Of a DNA stretch of 64,000 nucleotides, positions 24,238 through 32,481 are shown one piece after another. How positions within the stretch are numbered: the first letter of the stretch is position 1; the number at the start of each line of letters is the position of its first letter. The translations under genes and the position numbers were made by a program. The DNA lies in assembly GCF_000378145.1 (NCBI RefSeq), contig NZ_KB899279.1:141127-205126 (forward strand). Direction: 5' to 3'. This stretch comes from Saccharibacillus kuerlensis DSM 22868. GTDB taxonomy: Bacteria > Bacillota > Bacilli > Paenibacillales > Paenibacillaceae. The notes under the pieces are model-generated. The model was not told where the DNA came from, ran no database searches, and saw only the letters and a list, made by a program, of their open reading frames with translations.

Positions 24238-26415
24238 ATGAACACACATTCAACGATTAATCCGCAAACCTTCGAACGCCTCGAATACAAGCGCGTCAAA
24301 ACGGAACTGTCCGCCTACGCCGTTTCTTACCTCGGCAGGCGGCATATCGCTGCTCTGACTCCTTCCGCCGATGCCCGCATGCTGCGGCGCCGGTTGGACG
24401 AAACGGATGAAGCCGCCGGCGTACTTCGCCGCGGAGCCAGCATTCCTCTGCCGTCGCTGACCGGCATGGAACAGATTCTGGATCTGCTCGGCTCGGGTTA
24501 CGTGTTCCAGGAACAGGACTTTATGCATCTGCATCAATTTCTGCACAGCTGTGCGCAGTTGATCGATTATATGCGCACCAAGGCTGATTGGGCACCGAAT
24601 GCAGCCGCCTATGCTTCTGGCATGCACCGGCTCGAGCGGCTGCGCGAGGAGATCGAACGCTGCATCCGAAGCGGCCGCGTGCTGGACTCTGCCAGCCGCG
24701 AACTATCCAAAGTTCGCCGCCGCATGGCGACTGTTGAAGAACGTAGTTCCCGCCGCATGGCCGAACTGATGGCCAAGCATCGCTCTATTCTGCAGGAGAG
24801 CCTGGCTGTGCAGCGGGGCGGACGTTCAGCCATACCGGTTCGCAAAGAGTACCGGAAGCTGGTCAAAGGCAGCGTACTGGACGAGTCGTCCAGCGGTCAG
24901 ACCGTCTATATCGAGCCGGAAGAGATCCGGCAGTTCCACGACGAATTGGAGCTGCTGCGCGCTGAAGAGGCCCGAGAAGAGACCAAGATTCTCAGCGAAC
25001 TGACTGGCCTTGCCGAAGGATTTGGTCAAGAACTGCGTCTCAATGCAGAGCTGGTCGGCGAATACGACTTCCTGTTTGCCAAGGCGCGCTATGCGCTGGC
25101 CATAAATGCCGTCAACGTCAAGCTGAACGAGCACGGCCGGTTGACTCTGCGCGGTGCGCGCCATCCGTTGATGGGATCGAAGATGGTCCCGCTGAATTTC
25201 GAATTGGGCGGAAGATTCCGTATGCTGATCGTGACCGGTCCGAATACCGGCGGCAAGACACTGGCGCTTAAGACAGTAGGTTTACTTACCTTGATGGCCC
25301 AGTCGGGCCTGCTGGTTCCTGTTGAAGAAGGCTGTGAACTATCCGTCTTCACCGGTATTGAAGCCGATATCGGCGACGGACAGAGTATCGAGCAGGCGCT
25401 CAGTACCTTCTCGGCGCATATTCGCCGGGTCAAAGGCATTCTGGAAACGGCCAACCGCCGTACCCTCGTCTTGATCGACGAGATGGCTTCCGGTACCGAT
25501 CCCGGCGAAGGCGTCGGATTGTCAATCGCCGTTCTGGAAGAGCTGCATCGGCGCGGCTCCTGCGTTGTGGTCACAACCCATTTTACCGAGATCAAGAATT
25601 TCGCTTCCGCAATGCCGGGCTGCGAGAACGCCCGTATGGAATTCGACGCCGAGACGCTTCAGCCGCTCTACCGGCTGACGATCGGCGAAGCCGGACGCAG
25701 CTATGCCTTCGCGATTGCGAAGAAACTCGGTATTCCGGATGCTATCACTCGGCGGGCAGAAGAGCTGACGCAAAAAGGAACGGACAGGACTGCAGTATTA
25801 ATGGCAGAAAGATTGGCGGATGCACCGGATGGGGATGCGCTGAGCTCCGATGCTGCAGGGCCCGGTGCTGCAAAGTCCGGTGCAAATGGCTCCGATGCAG
25901 CAGGCACCGACACAGAGAAGTCCAACGCGTCTTGCTTTGATGCGATGGAATCCCCTACAGGCTCGCTCAATACGGCGGTGGTAGAAACCGCTGCAAGCTT
26001 ACCCGACACGGCCGAAGACCTCTCACTGCTTCCAGGTGCTTCGCTTCGCCCTATTGATCCTCCCTCGTCCCCTTCTTCGCAAACGGAAGACGACGGGGAG
26101 GGCTCCGACAAACCCGCAGCCTTCCGAATCGGCGACAGCGTAAGTGTTCCCTATCTGGGCAAGACAGGCATCGTCTATTCCGAAGAAGACGGCATGGGCA
26201 CAATCGGCGTACAGATTCAGGGCAAAAAGTTCCGGATCGCCCGAAAACGTCTGCAGCCGCATATTCCGCGCGAGTCGCTGTATCCGGAAGACTATGACCT
26301 CAGCATCGTGTTCGACTCCAAAGAAAACCGCAAGAAACGCCATAAAATGAAGCGCAGGCACATGGAAGGCGTAACGATTGAAATCTCTCCCGACGAATGG
26401 GGCGACAAAGTGTAA
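24238..26415 (+). CDS. MutS2-like ATPase lacking the Smr domain
   Basis: 725 aa. The order is an N-terminal MutS2-type core with coiled coil (RELSKVRRRMATVEERSSRR), then the MutS ATPase with Walker A GPNTGGKT (~334), Walker B LVLIDEMASGTDPGEG (~412) and the TTHFTEIK switch. After a short helical segment comes a ~90-residue low-complexity linker (about 520-620) rich in Ser, Ala, Asp and Gly. A KOW-like module follows (GDSVSVPYLGKTGIVYSEED), then a basic tail. The nuclease Smr domain that ends MutS2 is absent, so ribosome-rescue or DNA roles of MutS2 cannot be assumed. AAGGAGAG lies 7 nt before the ATG at 24238; the in-frame ATG at 24217 has no site. Confidence 0.85.
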   Translation: MNTHSTINPQTFERLEYKRVKTELSAYAVSYLGRRHIAALTPSADARMLRRRLDETDEAAGVLRRGASIPLPSLTGMEQILDLLGSGYVFQEQDFMHLHQFLHSCAQLIDYMRTKADWAPNAAAYASGMHRLERLREEIERCIRSGRVLDSASRELSKVRRRMATVEERSSRRMAELMAKHRSILQESLAVQRGGRSAIPVRKEYRKLVKGSVLDESSSGQTVYIEPEEIRQFHDELELLRAEEAREETKILSELTGLAEGFGQELRLNAELVGEYDFLFAKARYALAINAVNVKLNEHGRLTLRGARHPLMGSKMVPLNFELGGRFRMLIVTGPNTGGKTLALKTVGLLTLMAQSGLLVPVEEGCELSVFTGIEADIGDGQSIEQALSTFSAHIRRVKGILETANRRTLVLIDEMASGTDPGEGVGLSIAVLEELHRRGSCVVVTTHFTEIKNFASAMPGCENARMEFDAETLQPLYRLTIGEAGRSYAFAIAKKLGIPDAITRRAEELTQKGTDRTAVLMAERLADAPDGDALSSDAAGPGAAKSGANGSDAAGTDTEKSNASCFDAMESPTGSLNTAVVETAASLPDTAEDLSLLPGASLRPIDPPSSPSSQTEDDGEGSDKPAAFRIGDSVSVPYLGKTGIVYSEEDGMGTIGVQIQGKKFRIARKRLQPHIPRESLYPEDYDLSIVFDSKENRKKRHKMKRRHMEGVTIEISPDEWGDKV

Positions 26416-26444
26416 ATCCCGTATAAATCGATGATCCAACCGTC

Positions 26445-26481
26445 AAAAACACGCTCCCACACATCTGTGGGAGCGTGTTTT
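26445..26481. terminator. Bidirectional terminator between convergent genes
   Basis: AAAACACGCTCCCACA pairs with TGTGGGAGCGTGTTTT around CATC. It serves both the MutS2-like gene and the beta-mannosidase gene. Confidence 0.92.
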
Positions 26482-26508
26482 GTCGTCCTTATTATTTTAT
26501 CATTCTTA

Positions 26509-29500
26509 TTATTGTGCCGTATCCTGTCTGCCACTTTCCACCGAGTTGATCGCGCTCACCCGCAATTTCTCCCGTACAAACTCAATTGGCAGCGGCGATC
26601 CGTCCAGCATATCCAGCTGCACTATCCGGCTCTCGCCGGGCAGCAGATCGAAAAAGTTGTCGCTGAAACACACCCGGCCCAGCGGCAGCTCAAGCTTCAC
26701 CATACGGGCCAGCGAGCCGAAAGCCCGGATCGTGATCGCTATCGGACATGTCTGTGTCGTTATTTTCGCTATAGCTTCTGCAGCTTTCCACTCCAGTACG
26801 GTTTCGCCCAGCTTCAGTTCCCGCTGATCGCGAAGCATATAGATTTGTTCCGGCTGCTTAACTGAATCTGCCGGTTTCATCTCTTTGGATGCGGTTTCTG
26901 CTGTGTCCCTTTGCATCCCTTCGCTCCACTCTTCATACTCCCGCTCCCTGCCCTTGGCTGCTTCGTCGCGAACTTTGATCCAACGCAGCCGCACCGCCGT
27001 CTCCTCCGCCGAGCCGCCCTTCAGCGCTTCGATCTCGCTCACTTCTCCGAGCAGCGCCGGACCGTGTATCCCACCGTCCGAACGGAAGAGATATTCTCCG
27101 ACCTTCTCACCGCCAAACCGCCACACTTCCATGACCGCTTCGACCTCTACCGCTTCCAGTCCATCGTTGACCGCCCAGATCCGCAGCGGCTCGCCGGGCT
27201 CATATTCGAGCGACAGCAGCAGCGGTGCGTAGAACTTTTTGGCATAGTAATACGAAGCTTTCGGCAGCAGTTCGTAATCGATCATCGACCAGCTTGTACC
27301 CGGCCAACTGTCGTTGAGCTGCCAGATCAGACTGCCTCCGCTGCGAGGGTTGCGCCGATAATGTTCCACGCCGTATCTCAGCCCTTCCGCCTGGGTGAGC
27401 ATCGAGAAGTTCATGTACTCTTCGATGTCGCGCGGAATGCCGGTGTATCCTTCCATCAGCAGAATGCCTTTACGGTGATTGGTGTCTTTGTTGCGGTAGG
27501 CCATCTCTTCTCCGCCCCAGACCAGGCTGTCCTCCGGCATGTTTTTCTCCAAGGTGTAGCGGTTGGCCGAAGCATGCATGCCGAATTCACTGCTGAACAG
27601 CGCCATATCTTTCTTATAATTTTTGAACGTCACACCCTGTATGCTGTAGTCCAGAATCGGCGCTTCGCCGAATTCCCTCGGATAGACGGACCCGTGCCAT
27701 ACCTGCCAGTTATGCCGGTCGCCGGTTTCCGGATCGTTGTCGTCCTGCGTACCATCTCTGCCGTAAGGCGAAGAAGGCCAGTACGGACGATTCGGATCAA
27801 GCAGCTCCAGCACTTCCGGAATCAGCTCATGGTAGATGAGTTCGCCGTAGAAGTCGCTCCTAATATCTCCACTCGCACTCTTCATGTCGTACAGCCAGTC
27901 AATCTCATTATTGCCGCACCAAAGCGCAGGCGAGGGGCGCCCGCGCAGCCTTTTGACGTTGGCTTCAACTTCGGCGCGCACATTGTCCATAAAGTCGGCA
28001 TTGAAGTCAGGGAACAGCGCATTAGCAAAAGCGAAATCCTGCCAGACCAATACGCCGCACCGATCGCATTCATCGTAGAAGATGTCTTTTTCATAAATTC
28101 CGCCGCCCCAGACTCTCAGCATATTCATCCTGCCTTCTGCCGAGAGAGCAATCAGTTCACGGTAACGCGAATCCGGAATTGCCCCGATCATGTTATCCGC
28201 GGGAATCCAGTTGGCGCCCCGTGCATAGACCGGTTTATTGTTCAGGAAAAAGCGAAACGCCGCGCGGCCCTCTTCGTCTTTCGTCCGCAGTTCGATTGTA
28301 CGCACGCCGACTGCCTGGACTGCCGTGTCAATCAGCTCGTCTCCCGCATACAGTTCGGTCGTCAGCGTATACAGATGCGGCTTCCCCAGATCGTGCGTCC
28401 ACCACAGTTTCGGATTGGGCAGCACGGCTGCAGTTCGGAACGAAGCTGTGCGCCGCAGCACGGAGCGTCGGCCCGGTGTGATCGGGCTGGCGGAAGGATT
28501 TAGGCTCCGACGGCCGCTGCTTCTAATCCCCTTTTCTATCTTGCTTTTAGTTTCGGCTTTCGCTGAACTCGAACCCGGTATGCGTTCCAAAGCTGCACCG
28601 TCTTCCACATACCTCATGTTTTCCTCAATTCCCGTTCCGCACCCTGTTCTCTCTTCCTCTACTTCCGCTTCGTATACACGGCGCCCGTTCTCGTCCGTAA
28701 GCATCAGCTTAAGCTTCAGCGTCACATCCGGCATCCCTCGATAGGTTAGAATATCCGCCGATATCGCAAGCTGTGCTCCTTGATCGTCGATCAACAGCGT
28801 CTGAGCGAATACGCTTTCGATTTTGGCATACACATGCCGCTTCAGACTTACGCCTCCCCAGATCCCGACCGTGACCAGACGAGGCCCCCAGTCCCAGCCG
28901 AAATTCATAGCCGCTTTGCGCAGCCATGGCCGCTCTTTCGTGTATGAGGACCAATCGAATCGTTCTTTGTCCTTCTGATGCGGAAGCAGCGGATCGAAAC
29001 GAACGGCAATCATGTTCCAACCGGAGCGGATCACTCTGCTCACATCGAACGTATGCGGCATCAGCATATTGCGCGACGTGCCGATTTCATGTCCATTGAC
29101 GAAAATCGCTGCGAATGTATCCAGCCCTTCGAATGTCAGCTCAAAACGCTCGCCCTGTTCCCCAGTCAGCTCTCCACTATACTCGAACCCACGGCGGTAC
29201 CACCATTCACGTTCCTCAATCCAGCGGCTTTTGAGATCGTTATGTCCAAAATACGGAGGATCGATAATCCGGCGTTCCGTCAGCGCACTGTGCACATCAC
29301 CCGGTACGCTGGCCGTCATCCAATAGCGGTCGTCCAGCATGGGCGCCGCATTTTCCTGCGAAGAGATTGTTCCCGGAGCAAAATCTTTGATTCGCCAGCT
29401 TCCGTTGAGTTCGATAACTTTGGTAACGTTTCTGTCTACATGAGCATTTCTGTCTGCATGAACGTTTCTGTTTACACCATCGTTTCGATTTACGTAATCA

Positions 29501-29529
29501 TTTCTATCCAGATCATCATTTCTATTCAT
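26509..29529 (-). CDS. Beta-mannosidase, glycoside hydrolase family 2
   Basis: 1006 aa, longer than usual (~830-900). It has the GH2 jelly-roll, immunoglobulin-like and TIM-barrel parts. The acid/base Glu is in WCGNNEID (~539) and the nucleophile Glu in SSEFGMHA (~646). NFGWDWGPRLVTVGIWGGV is characteristic of beta-mannosidases, which release mannose from mannan oligosaccharides. There is no signal peptide. Two oddities explain the extra length: six N-terminal hexapeptides beginning RN (encoded at 29430-29525) and a Ser/Arg-rich insertion around residues 300-350. GGGAGGGG sits 7 nt before the ATG, so the hexapeptides are probably translated. A cre site overlaps the 5' region. Confidence 0.9.
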   Translation of the reverse strand: MNRNDDLDRNDYVNRNDGVNRNVHADRNAHVDRNVTKVIELNGSWRIKDFAPGTISSQENAAPMLDDRYWMTASVPGDVHSALTERRIIDPPYFGHNDLKSRWIEEREWWYRRGFEYSGELTGEQGERFELTFEGLDTFAAIFVNGHEIGTSRNMLMPHTFDVSRVIRSGWNMIAVRFDPLLPHQKDKERFDWSSYTKERPWLRKAAMNFGWDWGPRLVTVGIWGGVSLKRHVYAKIESVFAQTLLIDDQGAQLAISADILTYRGMPDVTLKLKLMLTDENGRRVYEAEVEEERTGCGTGIEENMRYVEDGAALERIPGSSSAKAETKSKIEKGIRSSGRRSLNPSASPITPGRRSVLRRTASFRTAAVLPNPKLWWTHDLGKPHLYTLTTELYAGDELIDTAVQAVGVRTIELRTKDEEGRAAFRFFLNNKPVYARGANWIPADNMIGAIPDSRYRELIALSAEGRMNMLRVWGGGIYEKDIFYDECDRCGVLVWQDFAFANALFPDFNADFMDNVRAEVEANVKRLRGRPSPALWCGNNEIDWLYDMKSASGDIRSDFYGELIYHELIPEVLELLDPNRPYWPSSPYGRDGTQDDNDPETGDRHNWQVWHGSVYPREFGEAPILDYSIQGVTFKNYKKDMALFSSEFGMHASANRYTLEKNMPEDSLVWGGEEMAYRNKDTNHRKGILLMEGYTGIPRDIEEYMNFSMLTQAEGLRYGVEHYRRNPRSGGSLIWQLNDSWPGTSWSMIDYELLPKASYYYAKKFYAPLLLSLEYEPGEPLRIWAVNDGLEAVEVEAVMEVWRFGGEKVGEYLFRSDGGIHGPALLGEVSEIEALKGGSAEETAVRLRWIKVRDEAAKGREREYEEWSEGMQRDTAETASKEMKPADSVKQPEQIYMLRDQRELKLGETVLEWKAAEAIAKITTQTCPIAITIRAFGSLARMVKLELPLGRVCFSDNFFDLLPGESRIVQLDMLDGSPLPIEFVREKLRVSAINSVESGRQDTAQ

Positions 29530-29546
29530 TCTCTCACCCCTCCCTT

Positions 29547-29560
29547 AGATAACGCTTTCA
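29547..29560 (-). promoter_or_regulatory. Catabolite-responsive element (cre)
   Basis: On the minus strand TGAAAGCGTTATCT matches the cre consensus TGWAANCGNTNWCA at 13 of 14 positions. It lies 18 bp before the beta-mannosidase start and 75 bp before the divergent sugar-kinase start. CcpA repression of one or both is likely. Confidence 0.7.
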
Positions 29561-29634
29561 ATATTCCATTTTAAAATAGCATATCGCTGGGAATGGGTAC
29601 AAATATAAGAGATCGTCCATAAGGAGGAACATTA

Positions 29635-30513
29635 ATGATCATTGGAGCAATTGAAGCGGGCGGAACGAAATTCGTCTGCGGGATCGGCAGTGAAAACGGG
29701 GAAATTCTGGACCGGATCAGCTTCCCTACGCAGGAACCGGAGGAAACGACAGCACGTGCCGCCGCCTACTTCGCAGATAAAAATATCGAAGCACTGGGTG
29801 TCGGCTCATTCGGCCCGCTTGATCTTGATCCACAGAGTCCGACCTACGGTCACGTCACGACGACACCAAAGCCGGGCTGGGCCAATTACGACCTGCTCGG
29901 ACATTTGAAAAAGACGCTGAACGTTCCGGCCGGTTTCGATACCGACGTCAATGCGGCGGCGTTCGGCGAAGCGCGCTGGGGAGCGGCTCAAGGCTTGGAC
30001 AGTTGTATCTATTATACGGTGGGCACTGGCATTGGGGTTGGCGTGTACACCGGCGGACAGTTGGTGCACGGCCTCGTGCATCCCGAAGGCGGGCACGTCC
30101 TGATGCGACGCCATCAGGACGATAAATTCGAAGGCGCATGCCCTTATCACGGCGACTGCCTGGAAGGCATGGCCGCCGGTCCGGCGATTGCCAAACGCTG
30201 GGGCCAAGGTGGCGACAGCCTGCCGGAAGATCACCCGGCTTGGGAGATGGAAGCCCATTATCTGGCCGAAGCGATTACGAGCGCCATCCTGCTGCTGTCG
30301 CCGAAGAAAGTTATTCTCGGCGGAGGCGTTATGCACCAGAATCAGCTGTTCCCGCTGATCCGAGAGAAAGTGTTCCGGAATCTGAACGGTTACGTTGCCT
30401 CTTCTGTTCTGGACGATCTGGATAGCTATATCGTACCGCCGGGACTCGGCGATAACGCCGGTCTTGCCGGATCGCTCGCGCTGGGAATACAAGCTCTAAC
30501 CGATAAAACATAG
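29635..30513 (+). CDS. ROK-family fructokinase/mannokinase
   Basis: 292 aa ROK kinase. The N-terminal ATP-binding loop is IEAGGTKFVCGIG. The zinc-binding module contains GGHVLMRRH followed by CPYHGDC, and FDTDVNAAAFGEARWG is the sugar-binding stretch with the catalytic Asp. It resembles the Bacillus fructokinases YdhR/GmuE, which also phosphorylate mannose. Divergence from a beta-mannosidase fits phosphorylation of released mannose or fructose. AAGGAGGA lies 7 nt before the ATG. The cre site in the shared upstream region suggests glucose repression. Confidence 0.9.
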   Translation: MIIGAIEAGGTKFVCGIGSENGEILDRISFPTQEPEETTARAAAYFADKNIEALGVGSFGPLDLDPQSPTYGHVTTTPKPGWANYDLLGHLKKTLNVPAGFDTDVNAAAFGEARWGAAQGLDSCIYYTVGTGIGVGVYTGGQLVHGLVHPEGGHVLMRRHQDDKFEGACPYHGDCLEGMAAGPAIAKRWGQGGDSLPEDHPAWEMEAHYLAEAITSAILLLSPKKVILGGGVMHQNQLFPLIREKVFRNLNGYVASSVLDDLDSYIVPPGLGDNAGLAGSLALGIQALTDKT

Positions 30514-30543
30514 AAAAAGACGGCTCAGACCGTCTTTTTCTAT
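30510..30543. terminator. Terminator of the sugar-kinase gene
   Basis: ATAGAAAAAGACGG pairs with CCGTCTTTTTCTAT; the stop codon TAG lies in the stem. Confidence 0.9.
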
Positions 30544-30664
30544 GCCTACAACACTCTTTATCATTTCACTGATTCCAAGGGAGTCAAGATGCTTTCTTCC
30601 AAAGTAATATCGGGTGCTTGTGCAGCAATGGTGAAATAAGTTGGCCAAAAATTCTCCTTCTCAC

Positions 30665-30690
30665 AAAAAAGAACCGACTGTGTCGGTTCT
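30665..30690 (-). terminator. Terminator of the DUF1232 gene
   Basis: On the minus strand GAACCGA pairs with TCGGTTC around a short CACAG-type loop and is followed by TTTTTTG. Confidence 0.85.
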
Positions 30691-30728
30691 TCAAGCTTTT
30701 TACACTCATTTTTCTTCTCTCTCAAATC

Positions 30729-31268
30729 CTATTTCGTCAGCTTTGCTTCTACTTCGCCCAAGCCCAGCGTCGCACTCTCTCCGAACCAAGCCACCAGCTT
30801 GGCCCGGGCTTTGCCGCGCGATTCGTCGTCGATATATTTGGCTACGACGGCGATCGCCGCCAGCAGCGTACCGAAGTCGTCCGTATAGCCGACAACCGGG
30901 AGGAAATCGGGAATTAGATCAATCGGCGAAATAAAGTATGCCAGCGCGCCAATAACGACAGATTTCGCCCACGGCGGGACGTCTGCGTCTTTCAGCGTGT
31001 AGAACAGCAGCAGCGCCGCGTATACGACTTTGACACCCGCTTTTTTGCCGAATCGCTTGATCTTGTCCCAGAACGATTTGTCCGAGTACTCCTTGCCGTA
31101 ACCTTTGATGCGTTCGTTCAGCTCTTCCGCATTTTTCGGCTCGGCTGCCGCTGCGGATGCCGCTCCCGGCTCTGCATTCTGCCCACTATCGCGGCCCTGC
31201 ACACCTTTGCCCAGTTTGTCTCTTCCGTAATCGGCTGCACGGTTGAGCCAGCTTTTTTTGTCCTCCAT
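30729..31268 (-). CDS. DUF1232 (YkvA-type) membrane protein
   Basis: 179 aa. A charged N-terminal region with an Ala-rich linker (~30-45) precedes a DUF1232 domain (~75-150). Its signature is FISPIDLIPDFLPVVGYTDD between two membrane helices. The family is widespread, and its molecular role is not known. AAGGAGG precedes the ATG with good spacing. It is single-gene by its own terminator; the M50-like gene upstream on the same strand ends 200 bp away. Confidence 0.87.
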   Translation of the reverse strand: MEDKKSWLNRAADYGRDKLGKGVQGRDSGQNAEPGAASAAAAEPKNAEELNERIKGYGKEYSDKSFWDKIKRFGKKAGVKVVYAALLLFYTLKDADVPPWAKSVVIGALAYFISPIDLIPDFLPVVGYTDDFGTLLAAIAVVAKYIDDESRGKARAKLVAWFGESATLGLGEVEAKLTK

Positions 31269-31470
31269 CTTTGCCTACCTCCTTATCCTTTTTTCGCTCA
31301 AGTAAATGTTTTATACCCCAAGGTGCGCTTCTCAGACGCTCCCTACCCCATCATGGGCAGACAGGCAAAACGTTCATCAATCATTTGGATCGTTTGGATT
31401 ATTTGGATCGGTTAAATCGTTTGGCGATACATTGCTCTGATACTTTTATCTCAACTCCGACTCTAGCGCG

Positions 31471-32196
31471 CTATACCCGTATCTTTTTCGCCCGGCGCGA
31501 TCCACTGTTCGAATGACGGCCCGCCGAGCGGCTCTCCCGACTTTTGGCAAACAGCCGGAGTGCCCAGCTGGCACACAGCAGCGAGAACGCCACGAACAGA
31601 ATCGACCAGCCGATCGCCGGTACGAAAGTAGTCTGCGCCAGCAGCGCCGCATCCCCGGCTGACCTCGGAGACGTTACCGACAGCCATGCCAGGTACAGCG
31701 AGCTGAAGATCGACTCTTCCAGCGTCAGGAAACACAGCAGCAAATAATAGAAATTGCACAGCGGCTCCCAGGCAGCAAAATACATCACCGCATTCAGCGC
31801 GATAAATCCGATCAGCCAGATCAAGCCGAATCCTTGATGCACGTACATGATTAGCATGATCAGCGCCACAGCCGTCATAATGATTAGTCCCTGCTTCTGC
31901 TGACGTTTGTAATATCCGTAGAACAGCAGTACCGCGAACAGCGAAGCGGACGTATATCCGGCCAACGAGACCAGAATGGAGCTCCAGGTCGAATAGGTCG
32001 TAACGTAAGTTACTCCGCTGTGGTTGGCGTTCAAATCAATGCCCGATACCTGACCCGATGTAGCGAGCGCCACGACCGCATGGCCGAATTCGTGGATCAT
32101 TGTGTTCAGATTGCGAAACAGCGATGAAAAAGGAATCAAACGCGTCAGAATCGCCGCTATCAGCAGATAAAGCGCCATTTTTGCCCATTTTGGCAT
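31471..32196 (-). CDS. M50-type membrane metallopeptidase-like protein
   Basis: 241 aa with about six membrane helices. The zinc motif HEFGH (~35-39) lies in helix 2, preceded by LNTMIHE. The layout matches the M50B-like family found in many Firmicutes, where an HExxH zinc site is buried in the membrane. The second metal ligand (usually an Asp in a later NxxPxxxxDG motif) is not evident, so proteolytic activity is uncertain. The C-terminus is basic and Ser/Arg-rich. AAGGAGG lies before the ATG. No partner gene indicates a substrate. Confidence 0.78.
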   Translation of the reverse strand: MPKWAKMALYLLIAAILTRLIPFSSLFRNLNTMIHEFGHAVVALATSGQVSGIDLNANHSGVTYVTTYSTWSSILVSLAGYTSASLFAVLLFYGYYKRQQKQGLIIMTAVALIMLIMYVHQGFGLIWLIGFIALNAVMYFAAWEPLCNFYYLLLCFLTLEESIFSSLYLAWLSVTSPRSAGDAALLAQTTFVPAIGWSILFVAFSLLCASWALRLFAKSRESRSAGRHSNSGSRRAKKIRV

Positions 32197-32481
32197 AAGT
32201 GAACCTCCTTAAACTGATCGCAGACTTTCATTTGTCCGAAAATCCGCTTAATTACTCTTCCATCTAACCAATCTTCCATATTCATCGCTCTGCACGCTGC
32301 ACGTTTCCGAACGGCGCATTCCTTTGAACATATGTCCCTGTCTTTGGTCTCAGTCTGAATCTCGATCTGCGTCTCCATCTGAATCTCCGTCTACGCCTAT
32401 GGTTACCCGTTACTTACGGCTTGCAGGGCCGGAGGTTGCATCCAGAAACGCTATTGTCCCGAATTTCGGTAAAAAGAACGC
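32197..32481. other. Intergenic with hexamer-like low complexity
   Basis: No gene supported. At 32346-32396 a degenerate array of TCTGAATC / TCTGCGTC / TCTCCGTC units is present. A 72-codon minus frame here begins inside this array and is considered a repeat artefact. Confidence 0.5.

Noticed and set aside
26911-28503. 530-codon plus frame opposite the beta-mannosidase
   Set aside because: Antisense shadow of a GH2 gene whose catalytic motifs are intact; no start signal.
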